Below, piece by piece: positions 41,665-50,283 of a DNA stretch of 64,000 nucleotides. The DNA lies in assembly GCA_023433775.1 (NCBI GenBank), contig JAEYTY010000019.1, positions 1 through 64,000 on the forward strand. Direction: 5' to 3'. Source of the DNA: Pseudomonadota bacterium (GTDB taxonomy: Bacteria; Pseudomonadota; Alphaproteobacteria; Rhizobiales; Devosiaceae). The notes beneath the pieces were generated by a model. That model was not told the DNA's origin. It saw only the letters and a program-made list of their open reading frames with translations, and did no database searches. Every line of letters begins with the position of its first letter. The stretch's first letter is position 1. Position numbers and translations under genes: made by a program.

Positions 41665-42663
41665 TCACCGCTTTTTAGCGAGAAGCCGCTCCGCTGGCAA
41701 TTTCCGGGAAGCAAAATCACCCCGCGAATACCAGGCCTCCACCCGCGCCACTTCCTCGGCCGATCCCAACACCACCGGCACGCGCTGGTGAATGTCGGTG
41801 GGCTCCACATCCAGAATATCCTGCCGCCCCGTCGTCGAGCGCCCACCCGCGCCTGCCATCAGCCAGGCCATCGGATTGGCCTCATAAAGCAGCCGCAGCC
41901 GTCCGCCCTTGCTCACGGTCTCGCTGTCGAGCGGATACAAAAACACCCCGCCACGCATCAGGATGCGGTGAATGTCCGCCACCATCGACCCCACCCAGCG
42001 CATATTGTAGCGCTTGCCCAGCGGGCCGCTTTCCCCCGCCACGCTCTCGCGCACATAGCCCTTAGTCGCCTCGTCCCAAAAACGTTCCCGCGCCGTATTG
42101 ATGGCAAATTCGCCACTCGCTTCCGGCACCTTCGCCGCCGCCAAAGTCAGCACCCATTGTCCTGTGCCATCGAGCGTAAACACGCTAGTCGCGCCCGCAA
42201 TGCGCAGCACCAGGCTCGTCGCCGGCCCGTAAGCGACATATCCCGCCGCCAATTGCGCCCGCCCATTCTGCAAGGGCCCGCCCGCCGCCGGCAAAATCGA
42301 AAAAATCGTGCCGACGGTTACGTTTACGTCGAGATTTGAAGATCCATCCAGCGGGTCAGTGGCCACAATCACCGTGCCCTGACTCGACATTTCAACAGCC
42401 TCATCCAGTTCTTCCGAAACCAGAATCGATACTGCCGGATTGCCGCGTAAGTGATTCAAAACAATGTCGTTTGAGATAACGTCGAGCGCCTTCTGCGCCT
42501 CGCCCTGCACATTGGTCGCGCCGGCCAGCCCGGTCTGCCCCTCAATCGACGCCAGCCGCAGCACCGCGCCGATTTCCACCCCCGCCGCGGCCATCGCTTC
42601 GATCACACTGGCCAGCTTTGCGTCACTGGTTTCGGCGGCAAGCCATTGGGTCAAATTGGTCAT
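41665..42663 (-). CDS. fbp: Class I fructose-1,6-bisphosphatase
   Basis: Gluconeogenic enzyme hydrolysing fructose 1,6-bisphosphate. The 332 residues contain the metal and substrate motifs SEELDEA, ATDPLDGSSNLDVNVTVGTI, and later RWVGSMVADIHRILMRGGVF and LLYEANPMAWLMAGAGG. The ATG at 42663 has AAGGAG seven bases upstream; the longer frame to 42699 lacks support. It is the first gene of fbp-AGE-SDR on the minus strand. A REP-like repeat lies between it and the glutamate dehydrogenase gene upstream. Confidence 0.95.
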   Translation of the reverse strand: MTNLTQWLAAETSDAKLASVIEAMAAAGVEIGAVLRLASIEGQTGLAGATNVQGEAQKALDVISNDIVLNHLRGNPAVSILVSEELDEAVEMSSQGTVIVATDPLDGSSNLDVNVTVGTIFSILPAAGGPLQNGRAQLAAGYVAYGPATSLVLRIAGATSVFTLDGTGQWVLTLAAAKVPEASGEFAINTARERFWDEATKGYVRESVAGESGPLGKRYNMRWVGSMVADIHRILMRGGVFLYPLDSETVSKGGRLRLLYEANPMAWLMAGAGGRSTTGRQDILDVEPTDIHQRVPVVLGSAEEVARVEAWYSRGDFASRKLPAERLLAKKR

Positions 42664-42764
42664 CGGGCGCTCCTTCTCGAAGCCTCCCACTGACCTCACT
42701 CAGCCCTGCCATACAAGGCCGACTTTCGCATCATGAACGCCGTCCAGGAACCATCGCCCATGCC

Positions 42765-42787
42765 CTCCCTCCCCCTTGAGGGGAGGG
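42765..42787. repeat. Third copy of the REP-like palindrome
   Basis: Exact repeat, same orientation, of the 23-base element at 39390-39412, in the gap between the glutamate dehydrogenase and fbp genes. It is followed by TCGGGGAGGGGGTCGCC, which differs from the flank of the first copy. Single, not a doublet. Confidence 0.78.
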
Positions 42788-42820
42788 TCGGGGAGGGGGT
42801 CGCCTGTTGGCACCCAACTC

Positions 42821-45800
42821 TCACCCCTCCTGCGCCAGGTCGGCCAGCAACCCCGCTGCCACGCTCAGCCGCGACACGGTCAGCGTCCCCTGCGTCAATT
42901 CCCCCACCGCCTGCGCCGTGCGGGTGATCCCTTCGGCGTGCTTGCCCTGCCACGCCGCCAGCCGTTCGCTCGCCGCGCCGTCACCCGCCGCCAGCACATC
43001 GGCCGCGATATCGCGCAGCGCCCGCATCATATTGGCCAGCGCCCGGTCCAGCGCCATGCGCTCGAACCGGTCACCCAGCACAATGGCCCGCCCTTCCTCG
43101 ATCACCCGGAACAGGTCGAACAATCCCGCCACGCCGAAATACGCCGCCGCGCCCACCGGCACCTCGACGTCCGCGCGCTCGCTCACCAGCACGATATCGC
43201 TGCCATGCCCGATCACCGGCAATTCCCCGATCCGCCGCGCCAACCCTTCCGGCACGCCATGCTTGATCAACCCGTCGCTGCGCACCGACAAGGCCTTGGC
43301 CTGCGCGTCCGGCAATAGCCCATCCGCCATCTCGCGCAGCGCCGCGACGCCCGCCGCGTGCCGCGCCACCAGCCCCGAGAGCCCGGCCCGCACATCGGCA
43401 TTACGCAGGAACCACAGCGTCTCCTGCCGCAGCAGCGCCCCTACCTGCGCATAAAGCGCCATCTGCACCCCGCCCGTCACCTTGCCGTCCAGCGCATCGA
43501 TCTCCGCATTGATCGCGGTCAGCCCATAGGCGTCCCGCGTCGCCGCATAAGCCAGCGCCACCTCGCCCGCCGTCGCGCTCGTCGCCGCCGTCAGCTCCGC
43601 CACAAAAGCCGGCCCGCCGCGATTGATCATCGCATTGGCCAGCACTGTCGCGATCACCTCGCGCTTCAGCCGATGCCCTTCCACTGCCTGCGGATAGGTC
43701 CGTTGCAGCGTTTCGGGGAAATAGCGGAACAATTCGCCCGCGAGATACGCGTCATCCATCGATGATCCGGCCAGCAGATCGTCAAACAGCGTCAGCTTGG
43801 CATAGGCGAGGATCACCGCCAGTTCCGGCCGCGTCAGTCCCTTGCCCTCGCTGGCCCGCGCATCAAGCGCGCTGTCGCTGGGCAAAAACTCCACCGCCCG
43901 GTCCAGCAGGCCGCGCTGTTCCAGCCCCTCGATCAGCATCCGGTGCCCCGGCAGTTCTGCCACGCCCGCCAGCTCAGCCAGCGAAATCGTCAGCGATTGC
44001 AGATAATTGTTGCGCAGGCACAGCGCCGCCACCTCCTCGGTCATGCTGGCGAGAAATGCCTTGCGCGCCGGCCCGTCCAGCTGCCCCGATGCCACCAATG
44101 GCGCCAGCGCGATCTTGATATTGACCTCGAGATCGCTCGAATTCACGCCCGCCGAATTGTCGATGGCGTCAGTGTTGATGCGCCCGCCCTTCTGCGCATA
44201 GGCAATGCGCCCGCGCTGCGTCATGCCCAGGTTCGCGCCTTCGCCGATCACCCTGGCGCGCACGTCCCCCGCCACCACGCGGATACCGTCATTGGCCCGG
44301 TCACCCACCGATGCATCGTCCTCTTCCGCCGCCTTCACATAGGTGCCGATGCCGCCAAACCACAGCAGGTCCACCGGCGCGCCGAGGATCGCGTGCATGA
44401 TCTGCGCCGGCGTCGCGCTCTCACCCGTGAGGCCCAGCAGCTTGCGCATCGCCTCGCTCAGCGGCACCGATTTCAGCGATCGCGAAAACACGCCCCCGCC
44501 CGCTGAAATCAGCTCCTTGTCATAGTCCTGCCAGCTCGACCGGGGCAGTGCGAAGAGCCGCTCCCGCTCGGCAAAGCTCGCCGCGGCGTCCGGCTCGGGG
44601 TCGATGAAAATATCCCTGTGGTCAAAAGCCGCCACCAGCCGGATTTGCCGGCTGAGCAACATGCCATTGCCGAACACGTCCCCGCTCATGTCGCCCACGC
44701 CCGCCACCGTGAAGGGCTCGGCCTGAATATCGCGGTCCATTTCCCGGAAATGGCGCTTTACTGCTTCCCATGCGCCGCGCGCCGTAATGCCCATTTCCTT
44801 GTGGTCATATCCGGCCGATCCGCCCGAGGCGAATGCGTCGCCCAGCCAATAGCCGCGCCCCGTGGCAATGGCATTGGCCGTGTCCGAAAAGCTCGCCGTG
44901 CCCTTGTCTGCGGCAACCACAAGATAGGGATCGTCCCCGTCGCGCCGCACCATCTGCTTGGGCGGCACGACCGCGCCGTCCACCAGATTATCAGTGACAT
45001 CGAGCAGCGCCCCGACGAAGATTTTATAGCTCTCCGTGCCTTCGGCCATGAAGGCGTCCCGCGCCATCCCGGCCACCAGCCGCTTGGGCACGAACCCGCC
45101 CTTGGCCCCGACGGGCACGATCACCGCATTCTTCACCTGCTGTGCCTTCACCAGCCCCAGCACTTCAGTGCGGAAATCCTCCGGCCGGTCCGACCAGCGC
45201 AATCCACCACGCGCAATGGCGCCAAAACGCAGATGCACGCCCTCGACGCGAGGCGAATAAACCGAAATTTCGCGATAGGGCCGGGGCTCCACCATCCCGT
45301 CCACCTTGCCGCTATTGAACTTGATCGCCAGCGCTGGCCGCCGCTCTCCCGCCTCGTCGCGCTGGAACGCATTGGTCCGCACCGAGGCTTCGATCAGGTT
45401 CTGGAAGCGCCGCACGATTGTGTCTTCATCGAGCGATGAAATCGTCTCCAGCTGCGCCGCAATCGCCTCCCGCGCCGCCTTCGCGTCTGCGTCCCGATTG
45501 CCCTTGGCCGGGTCATGCAGCGCCTCAAACAGCGCCACAAGCCCGCGCGCCGCCTGCGCCTGCGTCACCATCACCTGGGCGATATAGCGCTGCGAATGGC
45601 TCGTCCCCACCTGCCGCAGATAGCGCGACAACGCCCGCAGCAGCGCCGCTTCCGTCCAGTGCAATCCCGCCTGCGTCACCAGCGCATTGAGCTGGTCGCT
45701 CTCGGCTTGCCCGGTCCAAACGGCCAGCAGCCCCTCTTCGATGGCCGCGCCCCGCGCCGCCACGTCGAGTGCTGCCCCGCTCGCGGTGTCGAGCACCATG

Positions 45801-47497
45801 TCATGCAGATACCGCACCTCGCCGTCGCGCGGCGTCAGCGTATAGGTGCGCTCGTCGATCACCCGAAAGCCGAAATGCTCCAGCATGGGCACACGGTCGC
45901 TGAGCGCAATGGCGCTGCCCGCGTGATAGAATTTCAGCCCCAGCGCCCCGTCCGCGCCCTCTCTTTCGCGCAGCCGGATGGAAATGCCGCCCTCGGTCAG
46001 CGCCTTGAATTCGGCGATATCGTCCAGCGCCACCGCAACGGTGTTGCGCGATTGGTACGCCGCCGAAAATGCCCCGCGATAGTCGCTGATCGCTGCCGGG
46101 TCCGGTGCCGCCGCTGCCAGCATGTCGGAAAAATCCTGCGTCAGCGCTTCGACGCCGCGCTCCAGCACAGCCCGTTCCGGCGTCGGCGTCTTCCCGCCAT
46201 TGCGCCCGATGATCACATGCAGGCGAACCAGCTCTCCCTCGGGGAAATGCGGGTAATATGCCGAAACGCGCCCGTCATATTGCTCGGCCAGATAGCGCGT
46301 GATCCGCGCCCGCACGTCGCCGTCATAGCGGTCGCGCGGCACATAAACGAGGATCGAAACGAAATTGTCGAACCGGTCGATGCGCGGCAGCACGCGCACG
46401 CGTGGCCGGTCATAAAGCCCGGCAATCGCCTCGGCAAATTCGGCCAGTTGCGCCACATCGATCTGGAACAGCTCATCGCGCGGATAGGTGTCGAGCGCCC
46501 CCAGCAGGGTTCGCCCGGCATGGCCCAGCGGCTCCACTCCCGATTGCCGCATCACCTCGCCGATCTTGCGTCGAATAATCGGCACCTCCGTATGCGGCGT
46601 CGCCAGCGCCTGCGCCGTCATCAGCCCTACCAGCCGCAATTCGCCGCTGGCCGTCCCATCGGGGCCAAAGAGCTTTATGCCCACATAGTCCATATGCACC
46701 CGCCGGTGCACGCGGGAGCGCAGATTGGCCTTGGTCACCAGCAGCGGTTCAGGCCCAGCGAAAAACGCCGCCAGTTGCGGCGTGCTTTCCACAAATTCCG
46801 GCCCGCTTCGCAACACCTTGAGGTCCGGGTCGCTCAAAATGCCGAGCCCCGTTTCCGGCATCGGCACCAGCGCCGCGCCTTCCAGCCGATATTCCCGCGT
46901 CCCCAGCAGCGTAAAATTGTGCTCGGTCAGCCATTCGAGAAACCGGATCGCCTCGTCGCGCTGGGGCGATCGCATCTGGTCCAGTGCTGCCGTCGCCCGG
47001 CGCACCTGTTCCAGCATCGGCTGCCAGTCGGCCACGGCCCGGTTCACATCGGTCAGCGTCGCTTCGATTTCGTCGATCAGCGCATCGGTCTCGGCCACCG
47101 GGTCGCTATGAATATGCAACACGCTCACGGCCGCGCCGCCACTTTCAGGCCGGATCACCGGGTGGGCAAAGAGGCGCACCACGCCGCCCATGGCGCGCAA
47201 GGCGGCCAGAGTGCTGTCGACGATGAAGGGCATGTCGGGGGAAATGATATCGAGCACCAGCGGATCGCCCGGTCCCTGTGGCGGCGTGGCGACAATGCGC
47301 GTTGTCCCGGCCACGCTGCCCTTGAGGCGGTCATGGCTCCGGCGCAGCGCCACCAGCAGTTTGCCCAGATCCTGCCGTGCCAGATCATCCGGGTCAGTGG
47401 CCCCGATGGCTGCCGTCAGGAACTTTGCCAGCGCGGCGTCCTCGCCCGCCATAGCATAGGCCTGTTCCAGAATTTGCGCCGTCCGTGCGTCCACCAT
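42821..47497 (-). CDS. NAD-dependent glutamate dehydrogenase, large type
   Basis: A 1558-residue member of the 180-kDa GDH class, which oxidises glutamate to 2-oxoglutarate with NAD+ and serves glutamate catabolism. The N-terminal ~700 residues carry ACT-like regulatory modules (for example PFIVDSTLAALRAMGG near 90 and GTREYRL near 200). The catalytic part (about 730-1200) includes RGGLRWSDRPEDFRTEVLGL, the catalytic Lys region PVGAKGGFVPKRL, and the NAD domain with VAGVGDMSGDVFGNGML. The C-terminal 350 residues are helical. It is the largest gene in the window and intact. fbp follows after a repeat-containing gap and is probably separate. Confidence 0.95.
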   Translation of the reverse strand: MVDARTAQILEQAYAMAGEDAALAKFLTAAIGATDPDDLARQDLGKLLVALRRSHDRLKGSVAGTTRIVATPPQGPGDPLVLDIISPDMPFIVDSTLAALRAMGGVVRLFAHPVIRPESGGAAVSVLHIHSDPVAETDALIDEIEATLTDVNRAVADWQPMLEQVRRATAALDQMRSPQRDEAIRFLEWLTEHNFTLLGTREYRLEGAALVPMPETGLGILSDPDLKVLRSGPEFVESTPQLAAFFAGPEPLLVTKANLRSRVHRRVHMDYVGIKLFGPDGTASGELRLVGLMTAQALATPHTEVPIIRRKIGEVMRQSGVEPLGHAGRTLLGALDTYPRDELFQIDVAQLAEFAEAIAGLYDRPRVRVLPRIDRFDNFVSILVYVPRDRYDGDVRARITRYLAEQYDGRVSAYYPHFPEGELVRLHVIIGRNGGKTPTPERAVLERGVEALTQDFSDMLAAAAPDPAAISDYRGAFSAAYQSRNTVAVALDDIAEFKALTEGGISIRLREREGADGALGLKFYHAGSAIALSDRVPMLEHFGFRVIDERTYTLTPRDGEVRYLHDMVLDTASGAALDVAARGAAIEEGLLAVWTGQAESDQLNALVTQAGLHWTEAALLRALSRYLRQVGTSHSQRYIAQVMVTQAQAARGLVALFEALHDPAKGNRDADAKAAREAIAAQLETISSLDEDTIVRRFQNLIEASVRTNAFQRDEAGERRPALAIKFNSGKVDGMVEPRPYREISVYSPRVEGVHLRFGAIARGGLRWSDRPEDFRTEVLGLVKAQQVKNAVIVPVGAKGGFVPKRLVAGMARDAFMAEGTESYKIFVGALLDVTDNLVDGAVVPPKQMVRRDGDDPYLVVAADKGTASFSDTANAIATGRGYWLGDAFASGGSAGYDHKEMGITARGAWEAVKRHFREMDRDIQAEPFTVAGVGDMSGDVFGNGMLLSRQIRLVAAFDHRDIFIDPEPDAAASFAERERLFALPRSSWQDYDKELISAGGGVFSRSLKSVPLSEAMRKLLGLTGESATPAQIMHAILGAPVDLLWFGGIGTYVKAAEEDDASVGDRANDGIRVVAGDVRARVIGEGANLGMTQRGRIAYAQKGGRINTDAIDNSAGVNSSDLEVNIKIALAPLVASGQLDGPARKAFLASMTEEVAALCLRNNYLQSLTISLAELAGVAELPGHRMLIEGLEQRGLLDRAVEFLPSDSALDARASEGKGLTRPELAVILAYAKLTLFDDLLAGSSMDDAYLAGELFRYFPETLQRTYPQAVEGHRLKREVIATVLANAMINRGGPAFVAELTAATSATAGEVALAYAATRDAYGLTAINAEIDALDGKVTGGVQMALYAQVGALLRQETLWFLRNADVRAGLSGLVARHAAGVAALREMADGLLPDAQAKALSVRSDGLIKHGVPEGLARRIGELPVIGHGSDIVLVSERADVEVPVGAAAYFGVAGLFDLFRVIEEGRAIVLGDRFERMALDRALANMMRALRDIAADVLAAGDGAASERLAAWQGKHAEGITRTAQAVGELTQGTLTVSRLSVAAGLLADLAQEG

Positions 47498-47721
47498 TGT
47501 CTCGCTCCCGTGCCGTCTGCGGGGGAGTGTAGGGCGCTCCGGCGAGTCTGTCTCCCCGCCCGTCCGCCGCCCCTTGTCCCTTTCAGAAAGGGCAAGGCTT
47601 TCCCTCCGCCATCATCCACACAGCAAAGTGTTTCCCGGCGTATCGCTCGGCAAAGCGTTTATAACTTGTTAAAGTCTATTAATCTGGTAGGGTATGGGTC
47701 GAAATGTTCCGGAGAGCTTTC

Positions 47722-47817
47722 ATGGCCAAGGCCAGACAAGTCATGTCCTACGCGGCTCTTGCAGCCGCCCTCATCGTCGGCTTCGCCGTCACGACGCATT
47801 CCGTCATTTTCTTCTAG
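47722..47817 (+). CDS. 31-residue single-span membrane peptide
   Basis: A short frame that starts at ATG with a good ribosome site (CGGAGAG, seven bases upstream) and ends in TAG. The product begins MAKARQVMSYAALAAALIVG, with a basic N-terminus, one hydrophobic helix of about 20 residues and a hydrophobic C-terminus ending VIFF. It has no homologue I recognise. It lies alone between the divergent glutamate dehydrogenase gene and a long structured element, so the structure downstream may be its 3' UTR. Codon use is consistent with expression, but the length makes chance possible. Confidence 0.55.
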   Translation: MAKARQVMSYAALAAALIVGFAVTTHSVIFF

Positions 47818-47862
47818 TTTTTGCGCTAGACCCGCACGCCGGAACTGCCAGGTTGTGTCGAC

Positions 47863-47981
47863 ATTCAGCTCAGGCAGTGCCGAAAATGTCGGTTTTTGAG
47901 AACCGGAGCGCAGCGTACGTTTGGGTACGTGAGCACCGGAAGCCCAGAAAACCGGCATTTGCAGGCCTGGATCAGCTGAAT
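47863..47981. ncRNA. Long structured intergenic element, possible RNA
   Basis: The two ends pair over nearly the whole length: ATTCAGCT (47863-47870) with AGCTGAAT (47974-47981), CAGG (47871-47874) with CCTG (47966-47969), CGGTTTT (47890-47896) with AAAACCG (47948-47954), CCGG (47903-47906) with CCGG (47936-47939), and CGTAC (47914-47918) with GTACG (47925-47929) closing a six-base loop. This predicts a single hairpin of about 119 bases with small internal loops. It ends 11 bases from the stop of the DUF6894 gene on the other strand. It could be a dispersed repeat, a structured terminator shared by the convergent genes or a small RNA; strand is undetermined. Confidence 0.5.
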
Positions 47982-47992
47982 GGCGATATAAC

Positions 47993-48271
47993 CTAGTGAA
48001 CCTGCACTGGCGTCACGGGCCTACCCGGTCCGGCCTCTGCCTTTGGCCCGGCCCAAAACACCACATAAAGCAGTTCGACCCCGTCGCCATCGGTGATCTC
48101 TATGGAGCGCGGCGCTTTCATGTCACCGCCCTGGCCGGCCACGCGGTCGACAATGGCCTTGCCCATCTCCGCCGCATTGCGCTCGGCTGCTTCCAGGTCA
48201 GGATGCTCGCTTCCCTCAGGGTCGCGAACGAGCGCTTCTTCAGTGCGATAGTGGAAATAATAGCGGGGCAC
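47993..48271 (-). CDS. DUF6894-like small protein
   Basis: A 92-residue protein starting at GTG 48271, fixed by a strong GGGAGG ribosome site five bases upstream and by the typical N-terminus VPRYYFHYRTEEALVRDPEG. It fits the small alphaproteobacterial DUF6894 family (start YFHY, then Asp-Glu-Gly, then EAARNAAEM-type helix, here LEAAERNAAEMGKAI). Function is unknown; members are soluble and often stress-associated. The longer frame to 48460 runs antisense-like into the flavin reductase and is rejected. Confidence 0.8.
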   Translation of the reverse strand: MPRYYFHYRTEEALVRDPEGSEHPDLEAAERNAAEMGKAIVDRVAGQGGDMKAPRSIEITDGDGVELLYVVFWAGPKAEAGPGRPVTPVQVH

Positions 48272-48356
48272 ACACGCCTCCCGGTCCGGGCGTAATAACC
48301 TTGGCCGGACCAGCCTGAATCGGAAAGAGGCTTTTAGTGTGGCACTCCACGCCCGG

Positions 48357-48902
48357 TCAGTCGAGCCCGCCGACGCCATGATAGCCGCGCCGGTGCCAGA
48401 GCAGGGGGCAACGCTCCGCATTGGTTTCGGCTTCCACGATGGCGCCGATATAAAGCACATGCGTGCCCGTCTCCATCGCCCCGATCACTTCGCAATCCAG
48501 CACCGTCACCGCGCCCGCCAGCATCGGCTGCCCTGATGGCCATTGCGACCATTGCCCCACGCCAAACCGCTCCGGCGGCGGCAACTTCCCTGCAAATGCA
48601 TCCGCCACGTCACTCTGGTTCTCGGCCAGCATGGCCAGCGAAAACCCGCCCGTCCGCGCCACGATATCGGCCAGCCGGCTGACAATATCGACCGAGATAA
48701 CAATGGTCGGTGGGTTGATCGACAGCGACATCACCGAGGTCGCAGTCCGGCCCACACGCTCGTCGCCCCGCCGCGCCGTCACTACATGCACGCTCGACGC
48801 CAGCCCGGTCATGGCAGCGCGGAATTCGGCCTCGTTCACCGGCGGTCTGCGGCTCGGGCGCAGTGCCAGCGTGTCGGGCATGTCGAATTCGGCAATATTC
48901 AT
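48357..48902 (-). CDS. Flavin reductase domain protein (FMN-binding)
   Basis: A 181-residue protein of the flavin reductase-like, split-barrel FMN-binding family. Typical segments are FRAAMTGLASSVHVVTARRG, TATSVMSLSINPPTIVISV and GGFSLAMLAENQ. Such proteins supply reduced FMN to monooxygenases or act on their own with NAD(P)H. The ATG at 48902 begins a normal N-terminus. It is divergent from an Fe-S-type regulator, and an inverted repeat lies between them, so it is probably controlled by that regulator, together with the truncated haemoglobin. Confidence 0.88.
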   Translation of the reverse strand: MNIAEFDMPDTLALRPSRRPPVNEAEFRAAMTGLASSVHVVTARRGDERVGRTATSVMSLSINPPTIVISVDIVSRLADIVARTGGFSLAMLAENQSDVADAFAGKLPPPERFGVGQWSQWPSGQPMLAGAVTVLDCEVIGAMETGTHVLYIGAIVEAETNAERCPLLWHRRGYHGVGGLD

Positions 48903-48951
48903 AATGGTTTCGCTCGGTGGTCCGAAGCCCGTCCGTCTGTGGACGAGGCAG

Positions 48952-49010
48952 TATAGCATAGCCAGTGGCGGACAGGATGTTCCGGCACGCCATGGCTATC
49001 GCTTGCTATA
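48952..49010. promoter_or_regulatory. Inverted repeat between flavin reductase and Fe-S regulator
   Basis: TATAGCATAGCCA at 48952-48964 is mirrored by TGGCTAT-CGCT-TGCTATA at 48993-49010 (the second arm has a four-base insertion). The repeat lies 50 bases from the flavin reductase ATG and 59 from the regulator ATG, in the only non-coding stretch between these divergent genes. It is a plausible operator or paired promoter region with TATA-like cores. Confidence 0.4.
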
Positions 49011-49068
49011 TGGACCCATCAAGGGTAATTTCCAAGCCACATCTTTGAAAAGTCCACCACCCCATCCA

Positions 49069-49743
49069 ATGTCCACCTCCACCATGGAAATCGCGGCCTG
49101 GTCGCCCCGTTCCTCTGCCGAGCGCATCCTCATGGCGCTCAAGATGCAGGGCGCGCTGTCCTGCGCGGCCTTGGGTGAACAGCTTGGCACCACGGGCGAG
49201 GCCGCGCGCCAGCAATTGCTTCGCCTCGCCGAAGAAGGTCTGGTGACCGCCTGCGCCGCCGCCTCCCGCGTTGGCCGCCCCACCCAGCTCTGGAGCCTCA
49301 CCGAAGCCGCGCAATCGCGCTTCCCCGATACCCACGCCGCGCTCACCGTGCAGATGCTCGAACTCGTCCGCACCACGCTGGGCGAAGCCGCGCTCGACAC
49401 CATTATATCCGCCCGCGAAACCGAAACCCGCGCCGCCTACGAAGCCGCCATCGCCCCCGCGCCGGATCTCCGCGCCCGCGTCGCGGCCCTTGCGGATCTG
49501 CGCAGCCGCGAAGGCTATATGGCCGCCTGGACCGAACAGCCCGATGGCACGCTGCTGCTGGTCGAAAATCACTGCCCCATCTGCGCCGCCGCCACCGCCT
49601 GCCAGGGCTTTTGCCGCGCCGAACTCGACATTTTCCGCGCCGTCCTCGGCCCCGATGCTGAGGTCGAGCGCCACGATCACATCGTCAGCGGCGGCCGCCG
49701 TTGTTCCTACATCATCAAGGCAATCGCCGATGTCCCCGTCTGA
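49069..49743 (+). CDS. SufR-like Fe-S winged-helix transcriptional regulator
   Basis: A 224-residue regulator. The N-terminal winged helix (about 15-80) reads SAERILMALKMQGALSC and TTGEAARQQLLRLAEEGLV. The C-terminal part has a Cys motif, CPIC-x5-C-x3-C (about residues 169-182), followed by HDHIVSGGRRCSYII, the layout of SufR-type proteins that sense with a 4Fe-4S cluster. The start is ATG 49069, with another ATG at 49084; no ribosome site is visible, so leaderless translation is possible. It overlaps the truncated haemoglobin by 14 bases, which suggests that NO or oxygen reaching the cluster is the signal. Confidence 0.85.
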   Translation: MSTSTMEIAAWSPRSSAERILMALKMQGALSCAALGEQLGTTGEAARQQLLRLAEEGLVTACAAASRVGRPTQLWSLTEAAQSRFPDTHAALTVQMLELVRTTLGEAALDTIISARETETRAAYEAAIAPAPDLRARVAALADLRSREGYMAAWTEQPDGTLLLVENHCPICAAATACQGFCRAELDIFRAVLGPDAEVERHDHIVSGGRRCSYIIKAIADVPV

Positions 49744-50218
49744 TCGCCCGCCCGTCGGCACACGCCTCACCCGCATCGGCTGGGAAACGCCCGAAGGCCT
49801 CGACGAGGCCCTGATCCGCCGCGTCGTCGACACCTTCTACGCCCGCGCCCGCCGCGACGATGTCATTGGCCCGGTGTTCAATCGCGTCATCCCTGAGGCC
49901 GATTGGCCGGCCCACCTCGCCACCATTGCCGATTTCTGGAGCTCCATGCTCCTCGGCACCGGCCGCTATAATGGCCGCCCCATGCCAAAGCACATGGCCA
50001 TCCCCGAGCTCGGCGAAGCCCATTTCATGCGCTGGCTGCGCCTCTTCAACGAAACCGTCACCGAGCTCTGCCCGCCCGATATCGCCGCCATCTTCATCGA
50101 GCGCTCCGAGCGCATCGGCAATTCTTTCCGCATGAACATCGCCATGCGGCGCGGCGAGGATATCTCCACCATGGGCCCGCTCAAGCGCGAAACCCCGCCC
50201 GTCTGGAAGCCCGAATAG
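49730..50218 (+). CDS. Group III truncated haemoglobin
   Basis: A 162-residue globin of the trHb3 group, somewhat extended at the N-terminus compared with the usual 130-140. Recognisable parts are IRRVVDTFYARARRDDVIGPVF, ADWPAHLATIADFWSSMLLG, RYNGRPMPKHM (with the proximal-side His region LGEAHFMRWLRLF) and RSERIGNSFRMNI. These proteins bind O2 and NO at haem. The gene is translationally tied to the Fe-S regulator (14-base overlap), and with the divergent flavin reductase could form an NO-detoxifying or redox unit in which the reductase recycles the haem (inference). Confidence 0.9.
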   Translation: MSPSDRPPVGTRLTRIGWETPEGLDEALIRRVVDTFYARARRDDVIGPVFNRVIPEADWPAHLATIADFWSSMLLGTGRYNGRPMPKHMAIPELGEAHFMRWLRLFNETVTELCPPDIAAIFIERSERIGNSFRMNIAMRRGEDISTMGPLKRETPPVWKPE

Positions 50219-50283
50219 GCCGCAAACGATTGAGGCGCGCCGGTCCCCCGGTACGCCCCGTTTCATTCGTCATCGCGCTCCGA

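Noticed and set aside
45515..47899. A 794-codon frame antisense to the glutamate dehydrogenase.
   Set aside because: Arg/His/Pro-rich shadow; the minus-strand dehydrogenase has all its motifs.
48463..49068. N-terminal extension of the Fe-S regulator frame.
   Set aside because: It runs antisense through the flavin reductase; the winged helix begins after ATG 49069.
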